The position numbers and the translations under genes are program-made. Below are positions 15,138 to 22,766 of a stretch of 23,425 bases of DNA, piece by piece. The stretch comes from CAZUMH01 sp964621645. Lineage in GTDB: Bacteria > Zhuqueibacterota > QNDG01 > JAGLOF01. Location of the stretch: NCBI GenBank assembly GCA_964621645.1, contig CAZUMH010000050.1, positions 1-23,425 of the forward strand. The letters run 5' to 3'. The notes under the pieces are model-generated. The model searched no databases. It saw nothing but the letters and a program-made list of their open reading frames with translations, and was not told the DNA's origin. The first letter of the stretch is position 1. Each line of letters opens with the position of its first letter.

Positions 15138-15889
15138 TTATTTTAAAAAAGACACTCTTCAGTTTGTTCATTGTGTTATGTTTTTACATAACTACTCCGA
15201 TTAAAGGTGCGGAAATATTAATCTGGGACAATGATCAGGGCTCGGGGTCCTTTTCTATTAAGACATTTCGATGGCAATCCTGTGAAACACCATTTAAAAA
15301 TTCACTCCTGAAGGCGGGACACCAGGTAACGGTGTTACGTTCCCTGCCGGAGAATTTGGAAAAATATGACGCCATCTTCATCGTTTTGGGATTCTTCTGC
15401 CCTTCGTGAGGGGGTGGAAAGCCTGCGGGCACAATCGGCTCGGTCGAGCAGAAACGTCTGATAAACTTTCTTAAAGATGGTAAAGGTATCTACATAGAAG
15501 GGAACGATTTCTTTAGAGATCATCGTAGCGGTGATCTGTACGCCTTACTGGACTGTGATTACCAGGGGGACGGTCAAGAGAGATTTATCGGTAATATTTC
15601 AACTCTGAAGGGCGGAGAAAAGAGCTTTGTACGCGGGATAACGCTTTCCTTTACCTATCAGGGCAGAGCCGATGAAAAACCCGACCATATTCAGGTCAAG
15701 GATAAACAGAGAATTTTATTTACTTCCCAGGACGGCAGAATACGAACTATATCACAGGATCTGGGAAGGAACGGCCGCTTGATTTGTTCTTCCTTTCCCC
15801 TTATGGCTGCGGGTGGAGAAGAGAGTGCCGCTGAAAAAGATCAATGTATCACCCTCTATTCCGCCTTCCTTCTCAATGGGAAGAAGTAA
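15134..15889 (+). pseudogene. Secreted protein of unknown function, interrupted by an in-frame TGA
   Basis: The frame starts at GTG 15134, overlapping the pdxT stop, and encodes a signal peptide (LFSLFIVLCFYITTPIKGA). Codon 92 (15407-15409) is TGA. The same frame then stays open for 159 more codons to TAA at 15887. Both parts read as one protein: GAEILIWDNDQGSG, YDAIFIVLGFFCPS, stop, GGGKPAGTIGSVEQKRLIN and GKGIYIEGNDFF, a flavodoxin-like pattern seen in secreted FCB proteins (a D-D/N-D strand, a YD-x-I-x-x-x-x-G strand, then EQ..L..FL..G..IYIEG). A GGA-to-TGA change would explain the stop. Alternatively, TGA might encode selenocysteine, since a Cys lies three residues before (C-P-S-U) and a short GGTC-loop hairpin sits 28 bases after it. 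The first explanation is simpler. Confidence 0.7.
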
Positions 15890-15905
15890 CAGTCGTGATA
15901 CTTTT

Positions 15906-15938
15906 AAAAAAACGGCCGGTGTAATCCGGCCGCTTTTT
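15906..15938. terminator. Bidirectional intrinsic terminator between convergent genes
   Basis: A-run (15906-15912), stem CGGCCGG (15913-15919), loop TGTAAT, stem CCGGCCG (15926-15932), C, and T-run (15934-15938). A tract of A before and T after the stem makes it work on both strands. The two genes stop at 15889 (+) and 15958 (-), close to it on either side. Confidence 0.88.
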
Positions 15939-15957
15939 ATCAGTAGAATAAACGGTT

Positions 15958-16779
15958 CTATATCAGCTTGATCGTTGTCTTATTATTTATAATAGTATTT
16001 CCACTGCCTCCCATGGGAGTCTCGCTGTTCATTTCTGAACTGCCATCTTTAACTATTTCAAGAATTCGTCCTTTATTAACGTTAAAATAGACTAACTGCA
16101 TCTCTTTTCCGGCCGTATTTGAATTTATGCTCATTTTCTGGCCATTTATATTCAGCTTCATTTCGGTGGAGGATTTTGTTTTTGAATTTATAATAATTAT
16201 AGCGATTTTGTCTGCTCCTCTTTTCTCAAATCCATAGAGAAGACATGATCCTTTCACCGAAGTTTCACCCTTGGCCTGTCCGGTATGTTTTTTGGTATAT
16301 TGAAATTCCCAGGTATCATTTTCGCCCACCGGTTTTAAGGGCAAGGGGATGAAGAAAGAGGAGGTGACAGGTGTATCCTTGGCGCTGTATCCCGCTTGAT
16401 CAAATTCGAGGGTCTTCTCATCGGCGCCTCCCGCCGGTCCGCCTTTGATGACCATACGCTGTTCTCCTCCTCCTGAGCCGGCGCTGTGGCTCACAATCCC
16501 CTGGTTGCCGTCTGACCAGCTGGTATCTATGTTCACGGTTATTTGATAGGGTTTCCCGGGGGGAGTCTCGGACACGGTGAGAGAGGAAATCATCCCACTG
16601 TTGACTTTTATCACATTTGCCTGGCCGGCAATAGACATAGAGGTACTGTCATGACGCTCGGTCCGGTATTGTACTATTTCTCCCTGTTGGAATGTATACT
16701 TCAGATTTACCTTATCCTGGCTATATGATATGCTGTAAAAAATAAAACATCCGATGAAGCAGAGAATCGCTTTTTTCAT
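15958..16779 (-). CDS. Secreted protein of unknown function, DUF6263-like
   Basis: 273 residues with a signal peptide (AILCFIGCFIFYSISYS|Q). The mature part begins NLKYTFQQGEIVQYRTERHDSTS and continues as alternating beta strands with a DTWEFQYTKKHTGQAKGE hairpin and a late strand KGRILEIVKDGSSEMN. This resembles the DUF6263 pattern (a K-x-K-x-G-x-x-x-x-Y start and a long beta-sheet), but the match is by eye and could be wrong. A glycine-rich insert lies at about 101-117 (SAGSGGGEQRMVIKGGPAGG). AAAGGAA six bases before the ATG is a good ribosome-binding site. It stands alone on the - strand and is divergent from the helicase gene. No function can be given. Confidence 0.6.
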   Translation of the reverse strand: MKKAILCFIGCFIFYSISYSQDKVNLKYTFQQGEIVQYRTERHDSTSMSIAGQANVIKVNSGMISSLTVSETPPGKPYQITVNIDTSWSDGNQGIVSHSAGSGGGEQRMVIKGGPAGGADEKTLEFDQAGYSAKDTPVTSSFFIPLPLKPVGENDTWEFQYTKKHTGQAKGETSVKGSCLLYGFEKRGADKIAIIIINSKTKSSTEMKLNINGQKMSINSNTAGKEMQLVYFNVNKGRILEIVKDGSSEMNSETPMGGSGNTIINNKTTIKLI

Positions 16780-16973
16780 GATAATTCCTTTCAGTTAGTG
16801 TCAGAATAAAACTAACAAATCAGGAAGCTATTTTCAAGTAATATTCTTTGTGACGAAGATAAAAGAAAAAAGTTTTAAGTATCCGGTATTTTAAGGAAAA
16901 AATAGCTTTTGTATTATGCTGAAATTTTTGGTATTTTTATCTTGATTTGACCTTTCGGGCAAAGGAACTGTTT

Positions 16974-19244
16974 ATGAATCTTCCTCAGCTTGTTGAATAT
17001 CTGCGAAATGACTCCAGCTTTACAAGCAATGTGACCCATTGGGAGACTCTCCCTGCGCGGGAAGCTGTTTACGGTGAAACACCGCCTCAGTTGGACACGC
17101 GACTGCGCCAATCCCTGGAAAATAGAGGAATAAAACGACTGTATTCCCACCAGGAGAAAGCGGTGAGCCTCATTCTGGAAAAGAAAAACACTGTTGTGGT
17201 GACTCCCACCGCTTCAGGAAAAACCCTCTGCTATAATCTCCCGGTCCTTAATTCTGTTCTGTTGGATGCGGAGTCACGAGCCCTCTATATATTCCCGACC
17301 AAAGCGCTGTCCCAGGATCAGGTGGCAGAGTTGCACGAGTTGGTGGAGATTCTGGATGTGGATATCAAGACCTACACGTTTGATGGAGACACACCAGTAT
17401 CGGCCCGCAAGGCAATCCGCAAAGCCGGACACATTGTTGTCACCAATCCGGACATGCTGCATCAGGGCATTCTTCCTCATCATACAAAATGGGTAAAACT
17501 TTTTGAAAATCTACGGTATGTGGTAATTGATGAAGTGCACTCCTACCGGGGTGTGTTCGGAAGCCATTTGGCCAATCTAGTGCGCCGACTCAAGCGCATC
17601 TGCAGCTTCTATGGTTCAGATCCCACCTTCATCGGCTGTTCGGCAACAATCGCCAATCCCAAACAGCTCTTTGAGAACCTGATCGAAGAGAAAGCCAGTC
17701 TTGTCGACAATAACGGCGCTCCCAGTGGTGAGAAACACTTCATTTTTTATAATCCCCCGGTTGTCAACAGGGAACTGGGAATAAGGAAATCTTACATCAA
17801 GGAAGCGCGTGCTGTCGCTGCTAATTTCATCAGAGCCGGGGTGCAAACCATCGTATTTACCAGGAGCCGCATCAGGGTTGAGATCCTGCTTACATACCTT
17901 CGTGAAATCATGAGCGGACTGAAAAAATCCCCCCAATTGGTACGGGGCTATCGCGGTGGGTATCTGCCCAACCAGCGCCGGGAGATAGAGCGGGGATTAC
18001 GATCGGGCGATATCCAGGCAGTCGTAGCAACCAACGCGTTGGAATTAGGTATCGATATAGGACAGCTGTCCGCCGCTGTTATGGCTGGATATCCCGGCAC
18101 CATCGCCTCTACCTGGCAGCAGGCTGGACGGGCCGGACGCAGAGATTCTCTTTCTGTGGCGGTACTGGTTGCTTCCAGCAGCCCTCTGGATCAATACGTT
18201 ATTCAGCATCCCGAGTACTTTTTCCAAAGTCCTCCTGAACTGGGTATTGTGGATCCCAATAATCTCTTAATTCTTCTTTCTCACGTGAAATGCGCCGCTT
18301 TTGAACTGCCTTTTAAAAAAGGAGAAAAATTCGGCGTCGATGCAACGCACGAACTGCTTGATTATCTGGAAGAACATGAGGTAATCCATTCTTCGGAAAA
18401 TCTTTATCACTGGAGCAGTGAAACGTTTCCCGCCGAAGAAATCAGCCTGCGCAGAAGTGCCCCTGATAATGTTGTTATCATTGATACCAGCGGAGGGGAG
18501 AAGGTGATTGGCGAAGTCGACCTTTTCAGTGCCCCGATGATGGTGCATGATGAAGCTATTTACCTGCATGAGGGCAGGCAGTATCATGTTGATAACCTGG
18601 ACTGGGAACGCAGGAAGGCCTATGTCCATCCCGTGAAAGCGGAGTACTACACTGACGCTCAGATGAAAACGGATATCAGGGTGCTGGAGACGTTTGAATC
18701 AAGAGAAACGACTTTAGGCCGGGTGGCTCATGGAGAGGTAAGTGTCACCAATCTGGCAACTCTTTTTAAAAAGATACGGTTTGAGACGCATGAAAATGTC
18801 GGGGCGGGTCGTATTCACCTGCCGGAAATGACTATGCATACATCTTCCTATTGGTGGGAATTGCCGCAGGATTCAGCTGCAAAACTTTCTTTTGATGAAT
18901 CAAGTCTCAGTGATGGCTTGAAAGCGCTGGCAAATGTTTTTGAGAATGTGGCACCGCTCTGGGTCATGACTGATCCCCTTGATTTGAGAACGGTGCCGAT
19001 GCTGCGCTCTCCCTTCTCTTCCTGTCCCACTATCTACATTTATGAATTCACCCCTGGAGGAGTCGGGTACAGCAGGAAACTCTTTGGTTTGCATCAGGAA
19101 CTGCTGCGCGCTTCGTTCGATCTTATCGGTTCCTGCAGCTGTCGGGACGGCTGTCCTTCCTGTGTCGGTCCCGCCCTGGAAACAGGGGAGAAAGGCAAAA
19201 AAAGCGCTGCAGAAATATTGAAAATGGCCTTGGGAAATCTTTGA
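16974..19244 (+). CDS. MrfA/YprA-type DEAD-box helicase with zinc-binding C-terminus
   Basis: 756 residues from the ATG at 16974, preceded by AAAGGAA. A TTG at 16947 would extend the frame but has no ribosome-binding site. Helicase motifs in order: Q-motif region with Gln60, Walker A TPTASGKT (77-84), DEVH (186-189), GCSATIANP, and the arginine-finger block QQAGRAGRR. The C-terminus has four cysteines at 721, 723, 727 and 730 (CSCRDGCPSC), the cysteine-rich motif of the MrfA (formerly YprA) DUF1998/MZB zinc domain. In Bacillus, MrfA works with the exonuclease MrfB in repair of mitomycin-induced damage, independently of UvrABC. No MrfB-like gene lies next to it here. It is a single-gene unit. 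Confidence 0.88.
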   Translation: MNLPQLVEYLRNDSSFTSNVTHWETLPAREAVYGETPPQLDTRLRQSLENRGIKRLYSHQEKAVSLILEKKNTVVVTPTASGKTLCYNLPVLNSVLLDAESRALYIFPTKALSQDQVAELHELVEILDVDIKTYTFDGDTPVSARKAIRKAGHIVVTNPDMLHQGILPHHTKWVKLFENLRYVVIDEVHSYRGVFGSHLANLVRRLKRICSFYGSDPTFIGCSATIANPKQLFENLIEEKASLVDNNGAPSGEKHFIFYNPPVVNRELGIRKSYIKEARAVAANFIRAGVQTIVFTRSRIRVEILLTYLREIMSGLKKSPQLVRGYRGGYLPNQRREIERGLRSGDIQAVVATNALELGIDIGQLSAAVMAGYPGTIASTWQQAGRAGRRDSLSVAVLVASSSPLDQYVIQHPEYFFQSPPELGIVDPNNLLILLSHVKCAAFELPFKKGEKFGVDATHELLDYLEEHEVIHSSENLYHWSSETFPAEEISLRRSAPDNVVIIDTSGGEKVIGEVDLFSAPMMVHDEAIYLHEGRQYHVDNLDWERRKAYVHPVKAEYYTDAQMKTDIRVLETFESRETTLGRVAHGEVSVTNLATLFKKIRFETHENVGAGRIHLPEMTMHTSSYWWELPQDSAAKLSFDESSLSDGLKALANVFENVAPLWVMTDPLDLRTVPMLRSPFSSCPTIYIYEFTPGGVGYSRKLFGLHQELLRASFDLIGSCSCRDGCPSCVGPALETGEKGKKSAAEILKMALGNL

Positions 19245-19341
19245 TTATGTGTATCACAATAGATAAAAAGCAAGGAGAACATACTGCCTTTTTGATACCC
19301 TTATAAATCTGAATTGAGAAACGTATGGAGGATGTAAAATC

Positions 19342-20409
19342 ATGATTGGGTCACTGCTACAAATCACAACATTCCGGAATATCCGCACTCGATTCTTCGC
19401 TCCGGTGTTAGTATTTCTTATTATGCTGATAGGATGCTCCGGGAAGGATCCTAAGGTCAGGGTGGCACAAGGATCCAACGCCTATCTTTTCGCAGAGAAA
19501 TTAGCACAGAAACTGCCCACCCTGGAGCCGAAGGAAAACAGGGTTTTAATTTCGTCACGCTATTTTGATATAACCAGCGGAGAACTGACCCAAAGCATTG
19601 TTCGCAGCATTGGGACAGATCTTACTCAGTTCGATCAGCTCAGTGAAAGTCAGCTCAGATCCGCTCTGATAAATATTTCTCAGAATCTGGTGCAGCGCAA
19701 ACTCCTGCTCAGGGCGGCCTTGAAAACTGATATTACTGTCATGGACGCGGAAGTGGACAGCCTGGTAAAACGGTATATCACACAGTTCGGGGGTGACGAT
19801 AAATTCAATCAGGAACTGGATAGAACGGGTCAGGATATGTCGAGTTTCAAGCAGGAACTCAAGGAAGGGGTTTTACGGCAGCGATATCTGGACCGGATCG
19901 TTCGCAAGAAAGCCGTGGTCACCGAAGATGATCTCAGGAAGGCGTATGAACAAGTCCAGAAAGGAGACAAATGCAGTTTCAGGCATATACTTCTCCTTAC
20001 CAGGGGCATGAGCGTCAGTGAAAAAGAGAAAGTTCTCGACAAGATGAAGAGAATTTCCAATCAAGCCAAAAGAGGAGCGGATTTCGCGGCCCTGGCCCGG
20101 CGCTACTCGGAAGATCCGGGATCAAAGGATAGCGGAGGGCTCTATGAGGATGTCGCCAGAGGGGATATGATGCCGGAAATCGAAAAAGTGGCTTTTACTT
20201 TAAAGAATGGAGAAAAAAGTGAAATTTTTGAGAGCCAATACGGCTATCACTTGATTAAGATGGAAAATCAGCAGGGGAATAAGCTCAGCTTTGAGGAAGC
20301 GCGTGAGGATTTACAGAAACAGCTTACTGAAGCAAAGCAGCAGGATGTTATCGATAACGAGATTGCCAGACTGAGAATCGAAGCCGACGTAATTTCCTAT
20401 TCTTTTTAA
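19342..20409 (+). CDS. PpiC/SurA-type peptidyl-prolyl isomerase lipoprotein
   Basis: 355 residues. A leader (APVLVFLIMLIGC) puts the lipidated cysteine at position 32. Residues 70-200 are helical and acid-rich as in SurA/PrsA foldases, and a single parvulin-type PPIase domain spans about 209-308 (SFRHILLL, GADFAALARRYSEDPGSK, DSGGLY, GYHLIKM). It should help fold exported or outer-membrane proteins in the periplasm. The ribosome-binding GGAGG lies 10 bases before the ATG, a little far, but no better start exists. A strong terminator follows. The 31-residue leader is longer than usual for a lipoprotein, so the start could be slightly misplaced. Confidence 0.83.
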   Translation: MIGSLLQITTFRNIRTRFFAPVLVFLIMLIGCSGKDPKVRVAQGSNAYLFAEKLAQKLPTLEPKENRVLISSRYFDITSGELTQSIVRSIGTDLTQFDQLSESQLRSALINISQNLVQRKLLLRAALKTDITVMDAEVDSLVKRYITQFGGDDKFNQELDRTGQDMSSFKQELKEGVLRQRYLDRIVRKKAVVTEDDLRKAYEQVQKGDKCSFRHILLLTRGMSVSEKEKVLDKMKRISNQAKRGADFAALARRYSEDPGSKDSGGLYEDVARGDMMPEIEKVAFTLKNGEKSEIFESQYGYHLIKMENQQGNKLSFEEAREDLQKQLTEAKQQDVIDNEIARLRIEADVISYSF

Positions 20410-20429
20410 AATTTTCCTCAATGTGCGTG

Positions 20430-20462
20430 GGCCGCCGGAAATAGACAGGCGGCCTTTTTTTT
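20430..20462 (+). terminator. Intrinsic terminator after the PpiC-type gene
   Basis: GGCCGCC (20430-20436) pairs with GGCGGCC (20448-20454) over an 11-base loop, followed by eight T. This is the most T-rich terminator tail in the window. Confidence 0.9.
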
Positions 20463-20544
20463 CACATGAAAGGAAGCCTCGGGATCGAACGGTACCGCTG
20501 TACAATTATTATCAACAATAGAAAAAATTGTCCTCAGAGAAAAC

Positions 20545-20584
20545 TTTTAACGAAATCCTAACAAATCACATATGTTCTGCTAAC
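20545..20584 (+). promoter_or_regulatory. Pho-box-like direct repeats, 11-base period
   Basis: 7-mers TTTTAAC (20545-20551), TCCTAAC (20556-20562) and TGCTAAC (20578-20584) end in TAAC at positions 20548, 20559 and 20581. The slot at 20567-20573 (CACATAT) is degenerate but in register. The spacers are 4 bases. 11-base-period TTAAC(A)-type repeats are the known binding pattern of PhoP in Bacillus, and 7-base repeats with 4-base gaps that of PhoB in enterics. A weak -10 (TACTAT, 20592-20597) follows 7 bases on. It precedes the phosphate porin and pst genes by 90 bases. Control by a PhoB/PhoP-type regulator is inferred. Confidence 0.55.
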
Positions 20585-20674
20585 GTTCCCATACTATGTT
20601 TACAGCGTAACGGCCAGAAGAAGAGATGCCGGTAAAAGCCGGCGATCATCGATAATACAAAGTGGGAGACAAGA

Positions 20675-21766
20675 ATGAAAAAAATTTTATCAGTTATTGT
20701 GGCAGTCATGTTTCTGGCAACTGCTGGAGTAAAGGCCCAAACAGGGTCAAAATTCAAAGGAGTGGTCTTCAGTGATTATGCGTATACTGTGGGCAACCAT
20801 GATGCTGAGGCGAAAGGTCTGAATGAGTTCACGATTCGCCGTGTTTACCTGACCTTTGAAACGAACCTGACACAAAATTTTAAGATGAGATTCAGACTGG
20901 AATCGGCACATAATAAATTCGGAACAGATCAGAAAATCAATCCTTTTGTCAAGCAGGCCTACCTCGAGTGGACCGGACTCATTCGGGCCCATGCCCTTTA
21001 CTTCGGAATATCCGAAACTAATGCCTTCAAGAATTCGGAAAGTTACTGGGGCTATCGTTCTATTGAAAAAACGATCATGGATCTTAACAATATCAGCTCG
21101 TCGGCAGATATGGGTGTAGCGGTAAAAGGGAATCTGGGGAATTATCTGCATCATTGGCTTACCGTATTCAACGGTACCGGTTATGGTTCATCTGAGGTCG
21201 ATAAATATAAGAAGATTGGATATGACTTCTGGGTTACTCCAGCGGAAGGACTTATTTTTGAAGCCTATGTTGATTATGAAAAACAGGACGCGGACAATGG
21301 AACCTTCAAATATGCCCATGATTATTTTCAGGGTTCATCGTACTCTACTGTAAAAGGGTTTGTTGGCTACAAAGCCAAGACATTTTCGGTGGGAGCCGAG
21401 GCCTTTGTTCGCAGTAACAAGGAATCCGGTTCGAGCGATGCTTTGGGGACAAAACGAGTAGATGTAAAGAAGCAGGGTTTCTCAATCTTCAGTTCTCTGG
21501 CGACTCCTATTGCCGGATCAAAGCTTTTTCTTCGCTATGACTCCTTTGATCCCAATGCCGATGATGCCGTGTATGTCTCGGATACAAAGAATGGTGTCAA
21601 CGATGAATACACACTGTTCATCGGGGGACTCGATTTCACCGCAGCGAAGAATGTCCACATAATGCCAAACATTTTAATCAAGAATTATTCCTCTGATATG
21701 GACAGTGATGTGACTACCCGCCTGACAGTCTACTATAACTATGATACAGGCAATTTTGGTAAGTAA
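20675..21766 (+). CDS. OprP/OprO-like phosphate porin
   Basis: 363 residues. The signal peptide (MKKILSVIVAVMFLATAGVKA|Q) is followed by KFKGVVFSDYAYTVGN, a first strand, and then many short aromatic strands with Tyr/Phe ends, closing LTVYYNYDTGNFGK. The segment INPFVKQAYLEW resembles the porin_O_P family, in which 16-strand trimers carry phosphate or polyphosphate. The position just before pstS supports phosphate import through the outer membrane. Key phosphate-binding Arg/Lys residues of OprP cannot be mapped by eye, so the substrate rests on context. A GGGAGAC site seven bases before the ATG is adequate. Length is a little below the Pseudomonas OprP. Confidence 0.75.
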   Translation: MKKILSVIVAVMFLATAGVKAQTGSKFKGVVFSDYAYTVGNHDAEAKGLNEFTIRRVYLTFETNLTQNFKMRFRLESAHNKFGTDQKINPFVKQAYLEWTGLIRAHALYFGISETNAFKNSESYWGYRSIEKTIMDLNNISSSADMGVAVKGNLGNYLHHWLTVFNGTGYGSSEVDKYKKIGYDFWVTPAEGLIFEAYVDYEKQDADNGTFKYAHDYFQGSSYSTVKGFVGYKAKTFSVGAEAFVRSNKESGSSDALGTKRVDVKKQGFSIFSSLATPIAGSKLFLRYDSFDPNADDAVYVSDTKNGVNDEYTLFIGGLDFTAAKNVHIMPNILIKNYSSDMDSDVTTRLTVYYNYDTGNFGK

Positions 21767-21795
21767 GCAGTGCAACGTAAAAAAGGGAGTAAAGA

Positions 21796-22680
21796 ATGAA
21801 ACGTATAATTACTGTCGTCATCATAAGCCTGATAGCGGTTATGAATATATCCGCGCAGGATTTTATTCAGATCAAAGGTTCTGATACCCTGATCAATCTG
21901 GTGCAGCGGTTATCGGAAGTTTACATGGAAGAGAATCCCAATGTGGCCATCGCTGTTACCGGCGGCGGATCGGGTGTTGGTATCGCGGCGCTAATCGCGA
22001 ACCGTATTCAAATTGCAGACGCTTCCCGGGCTATGAAAGAAAAAGAAAAAATAGCTGCCGAGAAAAATGGTGTCGAACCGTATGAAATCGTGGTCGGTAT
22101 CGATGGTCTTTCGGTAATCGTCAACGCTGACAACGGAGTAGAATCCTTGACGGTCGATCAGATCGGACGTATTTTCCGCGGTGAAATTACCAACTGGAAA
22201 GAGGTCGGCGGCAAGGATCAGGCTATCAGTCTCTACGGACGGCAGGCAAATTCAGGCACCTTCGCTTTTTTCCAGGAATTTGTCCTGATGAAAAAAGATT
22301 ACTCTTCAAAAATGAAACGCATGAACGGAAACGCACAGATCGTTGAAGGGGTGCTGGCGGATAAAGCCGGTATCGGCTATGTGGGAATCGGATATGTTTT
22401 TGGTGACGACAGCAAAGTAAGAAAAGGTCTGCGAGTACTGAAGGTGGCGAAAGATGCAGGATCAACTCCGGTGATGCCCCTGGTAGCCGAAAACGTCAAG
22501 AGCGGCAAGTATCCCATCGCCAGAGCCCTTTACCAGTATGTGAATGGAATACCTTCCGGTGCAGTGAAAGATTTTATTGTCTTCGAACTGGGGCCCAAAG
22601 GACAGAAAATAGTCGAAGAAATGTCATTTTATCCGGTATCGGGTGAATATTTGAAACAGAACAAGAAGGCGGGTTTCTAA
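21796..22680 (+). CDS. pstS: Periplasmic phosphate-binding protein PstS
   Basis: 294 residues. A signal peptide ends at SA|Q (20/21). Mature blocks fit the PBP-like phosphate family: IQIKGSDTLINLVQRL (GSDT contacts phosphate), VTGGGSGVGIAAL, IADASRAMKEKE, IFRGEITNWKEVGG and YGRQANSGTFAFF. No lipobox is present, so it is a soluble periplasmic protein. It supplies phosphate to the PstCAB importer. AAAGGGAG is seven bases upstream, a strong ribosome-binding site. It begins 29 bases after the porin and is probably the most highly expressed gene of this operon, as suggested by the hairpin that follows. Confidence 0.93.
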   Translation: MKRIITVVIISLIAVMNISAQDFIQIKGSDTLINLVQRLSEVYMEENPNVAIAVTGGGSGVGIAALIANRIQIADASRAMKEKEKIAAEKNGVEPYEIVVGIDGLSVIVNADNGVESLTVDQIGRIFRGEITNWKEVGGKDQAISLYGRQANSGTFAFFQEFVLMKKDYSSKMKRMNGNAQIVEGVLADKAGIGYVGIGYVFGDDSKVRKGLRVLKVAKDAGSTPVMPLVAENVKSGKYPIARALYQYVNGIPSGAVKDFIVFELGPKGQKIVEEMSFYPVSGEYLKQNKKAGF

Positions 22681-22714
22681 AATGTGGGAACCTCTGTGAC
22701 ATGTGAATCGATAG

Positions 22715-22743
22715 TGCCGGGAGCCCTCGACGGGCTTCCGGCA
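22715..22743 (+). promoter_or_regulatory. Intercistronic hairpin between pstS and pstC
   Basis: TGCCGGGAGCCC (22715-22726) and GGGCTTCCGGCA (22732-22743) form a 12-base-pair stem with one G-U and a 5-base loop. No T-run follows, so it is not a classical terminator. Such hairpins between pstS and pstC can protect the pstS message or partly attenuate the downstream genes, giving more binding protein than membrane protein. Confidence 0.7.
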
Positions 22744-22766
22744 TGCACTTAACCTAACAATGACTG

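Noticed and set aside
19265..19298. AAAAAGCA...TGCCTTTTT as a terminator after the helicase
   Set aside because: The stem is AT-rich with a bulge and only a short GC part; too weak to list.
22715..22743. Hairpin after pstS as an intrinsic terminator
   Set aside because: It has no T-run, and pstC on the same strand begins 24 bases later, so it is better read as an intercistronic element.
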